A DNA stretch of 64,000 nucleotides from JABJOR01 sp965603075. Lineage in GTDB: Bacteria > Pseudomonadota > Alphaproteobacteria > Rhodospirillales > Casp-alpha2. The DNA lies in contig CBFDBO010000010.1 of assembly GCA_965603075.1 (NCBI GenBank), forward strand, positions 1 to 64,000, given 5' to 3'. Positions 25,468 to 34,186 of this stretch are shown here, in pieces. Each line of letters starts with the position of its first letter. Position 1 is the first letter of the stretch. Position numbers and translations under genes: made by a program. Under the pieces are notes generated by a model, which was not told where the DNA came from, ran no database searches, and saw only the letters and a program-made list of their open reading frames with translations.

Positions 25468-26750
25468 TATTCTTCTTCAATACAATCTTCAACGGTGCGA
25501 CGTCCTGGACGTTTTGCTTGGACCAATACGGCCATGTTTCCGGGTTTGTGTTGGTTGTTGAGCATCTTCATGTGCGCATCAGGGATGTCATCCCACGAAA
25601 AAACCTCAGACATTGAAGGATCGAGGCGACGTTCGATCATTAACTGGTTGGCCTGTGATGCTTGTTTCAAGTTGGCAAAGTGGCTGCCTTGAATACGCTT
25701 TTGGCGCATCCACACAAAGCGCGCATCCATGGTCAGATTAAACCCTGTGGTACCTGCACAGAACACTACCATGCCACCCCGTTTGACCACGTTACAGCTG
25801 ACTGGAAATGTCGCTTCGCCGGGATGTTCAAACACAAAATCCACGTCTTTACCTTTACCGGTGATATCCCAAATGGCCTTACCGAATTTACGGGTTTCTT
25901 TCATGTAATCGCCAAAACCTTCACCGTTAACTTCTGGTAATTGTCCCCAGCAATTGAAATCTTTTCGATTGATGACGCCCTTGGCACCCAAAGACATAAC
26001 AAATTCACGTTTGTTCTCATCGGAGATCACACCGATCGCATTGGCACCCGCCGTTGCACACAGTTGAATCGCCATCGAACCCAGCCCGCCCGAAGCGCCC
26101 CAGATCAAAACATTATGACCGGGTCGTAAGATATGGGGGCGATGACCAAACAACATACGGTAAGCCGTAGCAAGGGTCAGTACATAACACGCACTTTCTT
26201 CCCAGGTCAGGTGTTTGGGGCGGGGCATACATTGTTGCGCTTGTACCCGGCAGAACTGGGCAAAGGACCCATCGGGTGTTTCGTAACCCCAAATCCGCTG
26301 GCTGGTAGAGTACATAGGATCGCCACCATTGCACTCTTCATCATCGCCATCATCTTGATTACAGTGAACCACGACCTCATCACCGACTTTAAACCGGGTA
26401 ACCCTAGAGCCAACCGCCCAGACGATACCGGAGGCATCAGACCCGGCAATGTGAAATTCTTCTTTATGAACATCGAATACGCTGACCGGCTCACCAAGAG
26501 AGGCCCAAATACCATTGTAATTCACCCCAGCCGCCATCACCATAATCAGAACTTCATGGCTATCCAATTTTGGTGTTTCGACCACTTCAACTTGCATGGC
26601 CGTATTGGGCTTGCCATGACGTTCACGGCGAATGGCCCATGCGTACATTTGTGATGGTACATGACCTAAAGGGGGAATTTCACCAAGCTCATAAAGATCT
26701 TTGACGGGTTGATTTAGGTACGGGTTGATCGCTTCGACTGTCTCGCCCAT
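25467..26750 (-). CDS. ccr: Crotonyl-CoA carboxylase/reductase
   Basis: 427-aa NADPH-dependent MDR-family enzyme that reductively carboxylates crotonyl-CoA to ethylmalonyl-CoA, the signature step of the pathway. The NADP fold has LIWGASGGLGSMAIQL. The CO2-pocket residues known from Kitasatospora Ccr are recognisable: Asn in GVNYNGIWASLGEP, the aromatic-Glu pair in IWGYETPDGSFAQF, and His in FVFEHPGEATF. GGAG 9 nt before the ATG sets the start. First gene of the ccr-mcd operon, divergent from ecm. Confidence 0.97.
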   Translation of the reverse strand: MGETVEAINPYLNQPVKDLYELGEIPPLGHVPSQMYAWAIRRERHGKPNTAMQVEVVETPKLDSHEVLIMVMAAGVNYNGIWASLGEPVSVFDVHKEEFHIAGSDASGIVWAVGSRVTRFKVGDEVVVHCNQDDGDDEECNGGDPMYSTSQRIWGYETPDGSFAQFCRVQAQQCMPRPKHLTWEESACYVLTLATAYRMLFGHRPHILRPGHNVLIWGASGGLGSMAIQLCATAGANAIGVISDENKREFVMSLGAKGVINRKDFNCWGQLPEVNGEGFGDYMKETRKFGKAIWDITGKGKDVDFVFEHPGEATFPVSCNVVKRGGMVVFCAGTTGFNLTMDARFVWMRQKRIQGSHFANLKQASQANQLMIERRLDPSMSEVFSWDDIPDAHMKMLNNQHKPGNMAVLVQAKRPGRRTVEDCIEEE

Positions 26751-26870
26751 GATTGTTATCTCCATAATTAAACATGAGAAAATTTATAATAATTAAGTAT
26801 TAAACATCATTTTACTTTTCGCAATGCACAAAAATGATATATTCTTAAAAAAGAAACCAGAAAAATGTAA

Positions 26871-26909
26871 TTATCTTGCGTTTCTAAGGGTTTGAGGATA
26901 ACAAGATAA
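26871..26909. promoter_or_regulatory. Inverted repeat TTATCTTG/CAAGATAA in the ccr-ecm region
   Basis: Perfect 8-bp arms at 26871-26878 and 26902-26909 with a 23-nt spacer, inside the 187-bp divergent promoter region. It could be an operator for a dimeric regulator acting on both genes. The location supports it, but the spacing is long. Confidence 0.35.
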
Positions 26910-26937
26910 GTGAAAAAAAGTTTCAGGAGATGAAAAA

Positions 26938-29013
26938 ATGGCTGATGATTTCGCAAGTGCGGGGAAAAATGTCCCAAATAATACCGCATCGCAACCTAAT
27001 TCGATTCATTCATCAGAAGGTTCTGTTGACGCCCTCCCCAAAGATCGACCCAAAGACCGACCGTGGCTGATTAGAACGTATTCTGGTCATTCATCCGCCG
27101 AAGAATCCAATGCGCTATACCGTAAAAACTTGGCAAAAGGACAGACGGGTTTATCGGTCGCTTTTGATTTGCCAACCCAAACCGGATACGATTCCGATCA
27201 TCCTCTGGCCCGTGGTGAAGTGGGCAAAGTCGGTGTGCCCATCAGCCACTTAGGTGATATGGAAGCCTTATTTGATGGTATACCGCTTGGTGAAATGAAC
27301 ACGTCCATGACCATCAACGCCCCGGCGGCTTGGATGTTGGCTTTATATATAGCCGCCGCCGAGCGCCAAGGCGTTCCCCGGACCAGTCTGACGGGCACCG
27401 TCCAAAATGATATTATTAAAGAATACCTGAGCCGGGGGACCTATATTTTCCCGCCCGCCCCCAGCATGAAATTAATCGTCGATACAGTTGCCTTTACCTA
27501 TACAGAAGTTCCCAAATGGAATCCGGTCAATATCTGCTCGTACCATTTACAAGAAGCCGGTGCGACCCCGGTACAAGAACTGGCCTTTGCCCTTGCCACC
27601 GCGACGGCTGTTCTTGACGCGGTAAAAAAATCCGGACAAGTACCAGAAGCAGACTTTCCCGTTGTGGTCGGACGCATCAGCTTTTTTGTGAATGCGGGCA
27701 TTCGCTTTATCACTGAAATGTGCAAGATGCGTGCTTTCACTGATCTGTGGGATGAAATAACCCGGGACCGATATGGCGTCGACGATCCTAAGATGCGCCG
27801 CTTTCGCTATGGGGTACAGGTAAACTCGCTGGGGCTTACCGAACCGCAACCGGAAAATAATGTTTATCGTGTGTTGCTGGAAATGCTCGCCGTTGTTTTG
27901 TCAAAAGATGCCCGGGCACGCGCCGTTCAATTACCCGCTTGGAACGAAGCATTGGGACTACCCCGTCCATGGGACCAACAATGGTCACTCAGGTTACAAC
28001 AGATTGTCGCTTACGAAACGGACTTGCTTGAGTACGCTGATATCTTTAATGGCTCAACAGTCATCGATGCCAAAGTCGCAGAACTAAAAGCAAGCGCGCT
28101 CGCTGAACTGGCTGAAATCGATAACCTTGGTGGCGCGATTGTGGCGGTCGAGCAAAGTTATATGAAGCGTCAATTGGTAGAATCCAATGCCAAGCGTATT
28201 GCCGCCATTGAAAATGGTGAACAGGTCGTTGTTGGCCTGAATAAATTTATCGAAACTGAAGAAAGCCCTCTGACCACGGGGGACGGTTCTATCATGAGCG
28301 TTGATCCACAAGCCGAGAGCGATCAGATCGAGCGGTTGAATGCTTGGCGCAGCACCCGCGATCAAGCGGCTGTAGAAAAAGCATTGGATGGATTACGCAC
28401 GGCGGCCATAGAAGACCGAAATGTTATGGAGCCCTCTATTGCTTGTGCCCACGCGGGTGTTACGACTGGCGAGTGGGGACAGACTTTGCGTGACGTCTAC
28501 GGCGAATACCGGGCACCCACGGGAATATCGGGCAGTGCTGCCAATAATTTCAGCGATATTGAGATCGCCCGATCCGGTGTGGACGCAGCCTCAACCAAGC
28601 TCGGCAGACGATTGAAAATGCTGGTGGGCAAACCGGGGCTTGATGGTCATTCCAATGGCGCAGAACAAATCGCGGTACGCGCCCGTGACGCGGGTATTGA
28701 AGTAGTCTATGAAGGCATTCGCTTGACCCCGGCAGAAATTGTCGATGCGGCCTTGCAAGAGAATGTCCACATCATTGGGCTTTCTATCTTGTCGGGATCG
28801 CATGTGTCATTGGTGAAAGACATCCTTGATATGATGGCCGCCAAAGGCATTGATGATGTACCCGTTGTGGTCGGCGGGATTATTCCTGAAACGGACGCCG
28901 AAACCTTACGGGGCTTTGGTGTCGCCCAAGTTTACACGCCGAAAGATTTCGACTTGAATAATATTATCCAAGACATCGCAAAAATTGCCGGGGAACAATC
29001 TCATACGGCCTAG
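26938..29013 (+). CDS. ecm: Ethylmalonyl-CoA mutase (adenosylcobalamin-dependent)
   Basis: 691 aa. It converts (2R)-ethylmalonyl-CoA to (2S)-methylsuccinyl-CoA. The large catalytic barrel (about 40-540) has RTYSGHSSAEESN, SVAFDLPTQTGYDSDHPLARGEVGKVG and GTVQNDIIKEY. The B12 domain near the end has KMLVGKPGLDGHSNGAEQIA with the DxHxxG cobalt ligand, and GLSILSGSHVSL. Divergent from ccr-mcd, so all three pathway-specific enzymes are together. GGAG lies 8 nt before the ATG. The mutase belongs to the MeaA group, close to methylmalonyl-CoA mutase. Confidence 0.96.
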   Translation: MADDFASAGKNVPNNTASQPNSIHSSEGSVDALPKDRPKDRPWLIRTYSGHSSAEESNALYRKNLAKGQTGLSVAFDLPTQTGYDSDHPLARGEVGKVGVPISHLGDMEALFDGIPLGEMNTSMTINAPAAWMLALYIAAAERQGVPRTSLTGTVQNDIIKEYLSRGTYIFPPAPSMKLIVDTVAFTYTEVPKWNPVNICSYHLQEAGATPVQELAFALATATAVLDAVKKSGQVPEADFPVVVGRISFFVNAGIRFITEMCKMRAFTDLWDEITRDRYGVDDPKMRRFRYGVQVNSLGLTEPQPENNVYRVLLEMLAVVLSKDARARAVQLPAWNEALGLPRPWDQQWSLRLQQIVAYETDLLEYADIFNGSTVIDAKVAELKASALAELAEIDNLGGAIVAVEQSYMKRQLVESNAKRIAAIENGEQVVVGLNKFIETEESPLTTGDGSIMSVDPQAESDQIERLNAWRSTRDQAAVEKALDGLRTAAIEDRNVMEPSIACAHAGVTTGEWGQTLRDVYGEYRAPTGISGSAANNFSDIEIARSGVDAASTKLGRRLKMLVGKPGLDGHSNGAEQIAVRARDAGIEVVYEGIRLTPAEIVDAALQENVHIIGLSILSGSHVSLVKDILDMMAAKGIDDVPVVVGGIIPETDAETLRGFGVAQVYTPKDFDLNNIIQDIAKIAGEQSHTA

Positions 29014-29029
29014 TTTTTAGAATTTGTTT

Positions 29030-29845
29030 TTATGATTTCCAAATGGTCGGGAACCAATCTTCGCGCATACGATCACCGGTTTCCAAATTTATATCCGGGA
29101 AGTTTGGCGATGTTTTAACAGGACGTTTGCGGAATGTCATATCATCCCCTAGCCACCGGGTCGCAAATCCGCGTCGTCTGTTTGTGACTTCTGCGGCCGT
29201 TGTGCCGTGCAGGGTGCGATAATCGAATAATACCACATCACCCGGTTCGCACGCCCACGTTAAAACGGTGAAGTCATCAGGGTTTGCGTCAATATCGGGC
29301 ACGGTTTCAAGTTCCATATCCGTAAAGCCATAATCCCCGCCATCTTTGAACCAGCGTGGTTGATAGAGCTTCCCGGTGCGGTGAGACCCCGCAACAAAAC
29401 GAACGGCGGATGCTTCTGGTACCGGGTCAAGGGCCAGCCACGCGCTAATGCCTTGTGTGCCTTGAATGCCATAATAGGGGTAATCATGATGCCAAGGGGT
29501 ATCTTTCGATGTGCCAGGTTCTTTAACAACAAGATGCTCATGAAAGATCTGCGACGTTTTCGATTGCATGGCTTGTGCGGCGATAGAAGCAATGCTGGCG
29601 GTCCGCACGAATTTTGAAAATTCAGGAATATCCTGCCAATTACAATAACTGTTCCAGAAATGGCCTTCTTCACCACCGATGGAGTTTTCATTAATGAAGC
29701 GATCTGGATTGGCTTCCAATCGATCAACGCCGTTACGTAATGTCTCTACCCAATCTTTAAAGACACCGGGTAACGGCAGGGCGCCATCACGTTGATAGGT
29801 TTCGATTTGTTCATCGCTAAGTTTATAAAATTCAGGGCTGGTCAT
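29030..29845 (-). CDS. Phytanoyl-CoA dioxygenase family protein
   Basis: 271-aa Fe(II)/2-oxoglutarate oxygenase. The metal triad can be seen as HHD in DTPWHHDYPYYG and the distal His in FDYRTLHGTTA; RRRGFATRWLGDD contains the likely 2-oxoglutarate Arg. PhyH members hydroxylate varied small molecules; the substrate here is unknown. Its stop is only 17 bp from the ecm stop (convergent). It lies 45 bp after the amidohydrolase gene and is probably cotranscribed. Confidence 0.86.
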   Translation of the reverse strand: MTSPEFYKLSDEQIETYQRDGALPLPGVFKDWVETLRNGVDRLEANPDRFINENSIGGEEGHFWNSYCNWQDIPEFSKFVRTASIASIAAQAMQSKTSQIFHEHLVVKEPGTSKDTPWHHDYPYYGIQGTQGISAWLALDPVPEASAVRFVAGSHRTGKLYQPRWFKDGGDYGFTDMELETVPDIDANPDDFTVLTWACEPGDVVLFDYRTLHGTTAAEVTNRRRGFATRWLGDDMTFRKRPVKTSPNFPDINLETGDRMREDWFPTIWKS

Positions 29846-29890
29846 TTAGTCTCAATCCTTTAAGTTTTACGCGGATCGGTTTATTGGTGA

Positions 29891-31060
29891 CTACCGAGGC
29901 ATACATTGTTCAACAATAGCCGCCCAATAACTGGCACCAATTGATAGTATATCGTCATTAAAATCATATTCGCTTTGGTGCAATTGGGCAGCATGGTCTT
30001 TGTCCGCTTGGCCGAGGAAAATATAGGCGCCCGGTTTTTCTTCCAACATGAAGGCGAAGTCCTCGCTGCCCATAATATAGTCGGCGTTACGGTCAACTTT
30101 TTGCTCACCTACTATGCTGGCGGCGATGTTAGCGGCTATTTCGGTATGCTCTGGTGTGTTAATTAAAACCGGGTATCCATCTTCATAATCAACGGTGATC
30201 TCGATACCATTTGCCATCGCAAGGCCTTGGCTAATTTCAAAGATCCGACGCCTGATCATAGCGCGGGTTTCTTTGTCCAGCGCGCGTATGGACATATCGA
30301 GTTGAGCGGTATCGGAAATCACATTATTGGCGGAACCAGCATGGAATTGCGTAATGCTAAGCACGGCTTGATTGGTGGGGCTGGTATTGCGACTGATGAT
30401 GGTTTGAAGGGCGGTGTGTAACTGCACGCCGATGGCAATGGGGTCTACGCAATTTTGTGGCCACGCCGCATGACCGCCCGTTCCATGAATGGTTATCAGA
30501 CACGCGTCAGCCGAGGCCATGAAGGCATTGGGACGAATGGAAAACGTGCCTGCTTCGGTGCTCGTATAGTTATGTAAGCCGTAAACCTGATCACAGGGGA
30601 ATTTATCAAACAAGCCTTCATCGATCATAACTTTGGCACCCGCACCGCTTTCTTCAGCGGGTTGGAATATAAAATGTACGGTGCCGTCAAAGTTTTTGTT
30701 TTCAGCCAAATACCGGGCGGCCCCAAGTAACATGATGGTGTGTCCATCATGACCACAAGCATGCATCTTGCCATCATGGGTGGATTTATAACTTATATCA
30801 TTGGCTTCTTGCAGGGGAAGCGCGTCAAGGTCGGCCCGTAATCCTATGGTCTTTGCACTGTTTCCTTGGCCTTTGAGAACACCAACAACCCCGGTTTTGG
30901 CCAAGCCAGTGTGAACCTCTATCCCCCATGACGCGAGCTTCTCGGCCACAATACCAGCGGTGCGGTGCTCTTCAAAACACAATTCAGGATGGGCATGGAT
31001 ATCGTGTCTCCACGTTGTCATATCTTCTTGGAATTCCGCAATTCGGTTATAAATGGGCAT
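29891..31060 (-). CDS. M20-family amidohydrolase (hippurate hydrolase-like)
   Basis: 389 aa. Metallo-amidase that cleaves N-acyl amino acids or related amides. Metal and catalytic blocks are HAHPELCFEEHRT, GLRADLDALPLQE, MHACGHDGHTIMLLGAA and FIFQPAEESGAGAKVMIDEG, with VYGLHN. The dimerisation domain is in the centre. The exact substrate cannot be told. Cytosolic, without a signal peptide. It probably shares a transcript with the PhyH gene. Confidence 0.92.
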   Translation of the reverse strand: MPIYNRIAEFQEDMTTWRHDIHAHPELCFEEHRTAGIVAEKLASWGIEVHTGLAKTGVVGVLKGQGNSAKTIGLRADLDALPLQEANDISYKSTHDGKMHACGHDGHTIMLLGAARYLAENKNFDGTVHFIFQPAEESGAGAKVMIDEGLFDKFPCDQVYGLHNYTSTEAGTFSIRPNAFMASADACLITIHGTGGHAAWPQNCVDPIAIGVQLHTALQTIISRNTSPTNQAVLSITQFHAGSANNVISDTAQLDMSIRALDKETRAMIRRRIFEISQGLAMANGIEITVDYEDGYPVLINTPEHTEIAANIAASIVGEQKVDRNADYIMGSEDFAFMLEEKPGAYIFLGQADKDHAAQLHQSEYDFNDDILSIGASYWAAIVEQCMPR

Positions 31061-31164
31061 TGAGATCTCTTTAAGTTGGAGGTTCTTTAAATGGAGTTTT
31101 TTTTAAAGTTAGCTCTTAAATTCCAAAACAGCTCAAGGGCATTCCAGCCTTTCAAAAGTAGTCT

Positions 31165-32976
31165 TTATGAGATGCGCCGGGTCGCGACTTTAAGCCATTC
31201 GACTGTTTGTGCGTCAAGGTCGTCTTTTAATTGATTAAAGACCCCGGAATGATAATTATTTAACCACTCAAGTTCAAATGATTCCATCATTGATGCATTC
31301 ACAAGCCGTAAATCGATCGGGGCTTTGGTCAAGGTTTCAAACCCTAACAATGCTTTTCGACCCTCACTTGCGGGTTCAAATTCATGGACGGCAATAAGGT
31401 TTTCAATGCGTATACCATAGGCCCCGGTTTTATAATAGCCCGGCTCGTTTGATACGATCATGCCTGCTTGAAGCGGCACGGTACTAGGGGATTTTGAAAT
31501 CCGGTGGGGGCCTTCGTGAACGTTTAAGAAGCTGCCAACACCGTGTCCGGTACCATGATCATAATCAAGTCCCGCTCGCCACAGAGCCTGTCTGGCAAAG
31601 GGATCAAGTTGAGAGCCCGTTGTGCCAAATGGGAATTTTGCCCGGGCCAATGCAATGTGTCCTTGTAGAACCCGGGTAAAGTTATCGCGCATTTCATCGC
31701 TGGGGGTGCCAATGGGAATGGTGCGGGTAATATCGGTTGTGCCATCCAGATACTGCCCCCCTGAATCAACCAGTATTAATGAGTTTTGGTCGAGCACTCT
31801 GTTGCTCTGCTCATCTACACGGTAGTGCACAATGGCACCGTTGGGACCAGAGCCGGAAATAGTATCAAAGCTGAGTGATTTAAAAATATCACCTTCAGCG
31901 CGAAGAGCGGCCAGCTTATCGCCCACCTCCATCTCAGATAATCCGGGTTGAGAAGAAACACTATCAAACCAACATAAGAACCGCGCTATAGCGACACCAT
32001 CGCGGTGATGGGCCGCGCGGGTTCCAGCAAGTTCGCTTGCGTTCTTGATCGCTTTGGGCAGTTCACAAGGATCATTGCCCAACTGAATTTTTGCCCCGGC
32101 GGTCTTTAATTTATCGACAACCCAATAAGGGGTGCTATCCCCATGAAGACGGACTTTGCTCTGTGCCTTACCCATTTTATCGAGGGTATTACCAACTTGA
32201 TCCGGCGCAAGTATTGAAATCGATTTTTCCAGATGTTGAGTAAGCGAGTTTGAAATTTTGGCGGGACTGACAAACCATTCTATTTGCCCATCGTCATGGA
32301 TAATGGCCAGCGACAACGGCAAGGGGGAATGCTCTAGATCATTGCCGCGTACATTCAATAACCATGCGATGGATTCAGGCTTGCTGATAATGGCGCTATC
32401 TTGATTATTTGATTTAAGTAACTCTGCGATCTCGGCACTTTTGCTGGCGCTGTTCTGACCACTATAAACAATATCATGTGCGACAATGGCCCCCTCGGGT
32501 GCCGCAGGACGGTCGTGCCAAATGGCGTCAATTGGATTGCTTGCGATACTGACCAACGAGGCGCCTGCTTTTTCAGCGGCTGTGGTGAAATTTTCAACTT
32601 GTCTGGGTGTCATCAACCATGGATCAAAACCAAGTTTCTGGCCTGATTGCATATTTTCCGTAACCCATCCGGTTGCCGGGTTTTCGCTCAGATGTTGATA
32701 ATGATAAAGGCTTTCTGGGACTTCGGTACGAACTTGCAGCGTATAGCGTCCATCAATAAAGATTGCTGCGGTATCTTTTAAGATTACCGCCAGTCCTGCG
32801 GAACCCGTAAAACCACATAACCATGCCAACCTTTCAGCAGAGGGCGGGATATATTCACCTTGAAATTCATCTGTGCGGGGAACGATGAAACCATCAAGAT
32901 CTTGTTTGGCAAGTTCGGCGCGTAAAGCGCTTAAGCGTTCTTGTTGGGGTGGGATTTGGGGGTCGCTATTTGTCAT
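31165..32976 (-). CDS. Aminopeptidase P family protein (M24B)
   Basis: 603-aa, three-domain enzyme of the eukaryotic-type X-prolyl aminopeptidase group, removing N-terminal residues before proline. Two creatinase-like N-terminal domains (GFIVPRTDEFQGEYIPP, IFIDGRYTLQ) precede the pita-bread catalytic domain, with metal ligands in LVDSGGQYLDGTTDITRT, HGTGHGVGSFLNVHEGPH and SNEPGYYKTGAYGIRIENL. Start at ATG giving MTNSDPQIPP; an upstream TTG in frame is rejected. Single gene. Confidence 0.93.
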   Translation of the reverse strand: MTNSDPQIPPQQERLSALRAELAKQDLDGFIVPRTDEFQGEYIPPSAERLAWLCGFTGSAGLAVILKDTAAIFIDGRYTLQVRTEVPESLYHYQHLSENPATGWVTENMQSGQKLGFDPWLMTPRQVENFTTAAEKAGASLVSIASNPIDAIWHDRPAAPEGAIVAHDIVYSGQNSASKSAEIAELLKSNNQDSAIISKPESIAWLLNVRGNDLEHSPLPLSLAIIHDDGQIEWFVSPAKISNSLTQHLEKSISILAPDQVGNTLDKMGKAQSKVRLHGDSTPYWVVDKLKTAGAKIQLGNDPCELPKAIKNASELAGTRAAHHRDGVAIARFLCWFDSVSSQPGLSEMEVGDKLAALRAEGDIFKSLSFDTISGSGPNGAIVHYRVDEQSNRVLDQNSLILVDSGGQYLDGTTDITRTIPIGTPSDEMRDNFTRVLQGHIALARAKFPFGTTGSQLDPFARQALWRAGLDYDHGTGHGVGSFLNVHEGPHRISKSPSTVPLQAGMIVSNEPGYYKTGAYGIRIENLIAVHEFEPASEGRKALLGFETLTKAPIDLRLVNASMMESFELEWLNNYHSGVFNQLKDDLDAQTVEWLKVATRRIS

Positions 32977-33245
32977 GTCATACCATTCAATTGTGCTCAA
33001 AAAAGAGTATGGGCAATCAGGGGGGGAGGCAATGGCTTATTTTTATAATAACGGTGAAATTTAAGGTATGCCTTTCTTGCAATGCTGAAATGCGAAAGCA
33101 TCACTACTGTTTTGAATTTTAAGGGCTTATAACTATTCTTGTAACGCATTTATAATACAGATTGATGAAACGTCCCGGCATCCTTCGTTGGTTATAAGAG
33201 ATTGCCGTAGCGGACACATTATACACACATTAAAGGAATTGAGCC

Positions 33246-33572
33246 ATGTTAGCACCCTACGCAGATAAATTTATTTTAACCATGTTTACCGAAGATATGT
33301 ACGCTCGGGCAAACGGTCATGAACACTTCATCCCCATGAAACGAGCCGGCTTTGGCAAGCTCTTCATGGACATTTTTGGTGGAGCCTCAAATACCATCGC
33401 TATTTGGTTGCGCGCTCGAAAAATTGAAAGTGAATTGCATCAATTAAGCGATCATATGCTGAATGATATCGGTATTGAGCGTTGGAATATTCATACTGTT
33501 GCACAAAAATGGGCTCACATTGAACCTGTAGCGGCAAACGATGACAATCAGACTACTAAAACAGCGGCTTAA
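33246..33572 (+). CDS. DUF1127 domain protein
   Basis: 108 aa, of which residues 50-90 form the DUF1127 signature (LRARKIESELHQLSDHMLNDIGIERWNI). The family is widespread as small alphaproteobacterial proteins and is often reported as linked to stress, phosphate or RNA metabolism. Here the N-terminus is longer than usual. A good ribosome site (AAAGGA) and a downstream terminator mark it as its own transcript. A TATAAT hexamer is visible about 87 bp before the start. Confidence 0.85.
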   Translation: MLAPYADKFILTMFTEDMYARANGHEHFIPMKRAGFGKLFMDIFGGASNTIAIWLRARKIESELHQLSDHMLNDIGIERWNIHTVAQKWAHIEPVAANDDNQTTKTAA

Positions 33573-33625
33573 TCAAGTCACTGACAAATACGTTGATTGT
33601 AAATTAACGTAGACGATAGTTTATG

Positions 33626-33664
33626 AACGGCGACCCCGTATTTTCTGGGTCGCCGTTTCTGTTT
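33626..33664. terminator. Terminator between DUF1127 and lipoprotein genes
   Basis: Eleven-base-pair stem AACGGCGACCC (33626-33636) / GGGTCGCCGTT (33647-33657) with a 10-nt loop and a partly T-rich tail. It sits between convergent genes and may work for both. Confidence 0.8.
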
Positions 33665-33998
33665 ATTCTGCTTCTACGTATCCCAAATTCCTCATGCATT
33701 GATTATAAAGCTGATTGGCACGGGAATTAACGCTTGAGCTGGCAAACATGGTATCGACCCCTTGTGGGTCTTCCAAGTTGCCCTGTTGAGCGGGGGTGCT
33801 CGTCGAGAAATAATTTTCCTCCGCCTTTTGCTGTGCTTCCCATTTGCATTGAGCTCCATCCACACCCCATTCTTCCTGGGCGATGGTATTGTGTCGCCAA
33901 CTAATGGTTTTAATGGAACAACCCGATAACACCATTAATGCCATTCCGGTTGCCACGATCATGATAGGTAAGGTCGATTTAAAGTTTTTTATAAACAT
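33663..33998 (-). CDS. Small hypothetical lipoprotein
   Basis: 111 aa. N-terminal signal with lipobox VLSGCSI (Cys at about residue 27), so probably an outer-membrane lipoprotein. The remainder has one Cys pair region: GAQCKWEAQQKAEENYF and the ending NQLYNQCMRNLGYVEAE, typical of small periplasmic lipoproteins with two conserved Cys that may form a disulfide. The ATG with AGGG 6 nt upstream sets the start. Not otherwise recognised. Confidence 0.75.
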   Translation of the reverse strand: MFIKNFKSTLPIMIVATGMALMVLSGCSIKTISWRHNTIAQEEWGVDGAQCKWEAQQKAEENYFSTSTPAQQGNLEDPQGVDTMFASSSVNSRANQLYNQCMRNLGYVEAE

Positions 33999-34186
33999 AA
34001 GAAGCCCTAAATATAGTGGTTGTTGCAATGTTGCTTTACCTGAATTCTACAGTGTAGTGTGATTTCACTCAAGAATAGCTTTCAAGTCATTGTTTCGAGT
34101 GCTTTCTGGGCTTGCAACTGGTAACTTTATGATCACAATCCCCCTCTAGCGTTCTTTAACCTAATAAAACATCAGAGTACTAAAAA

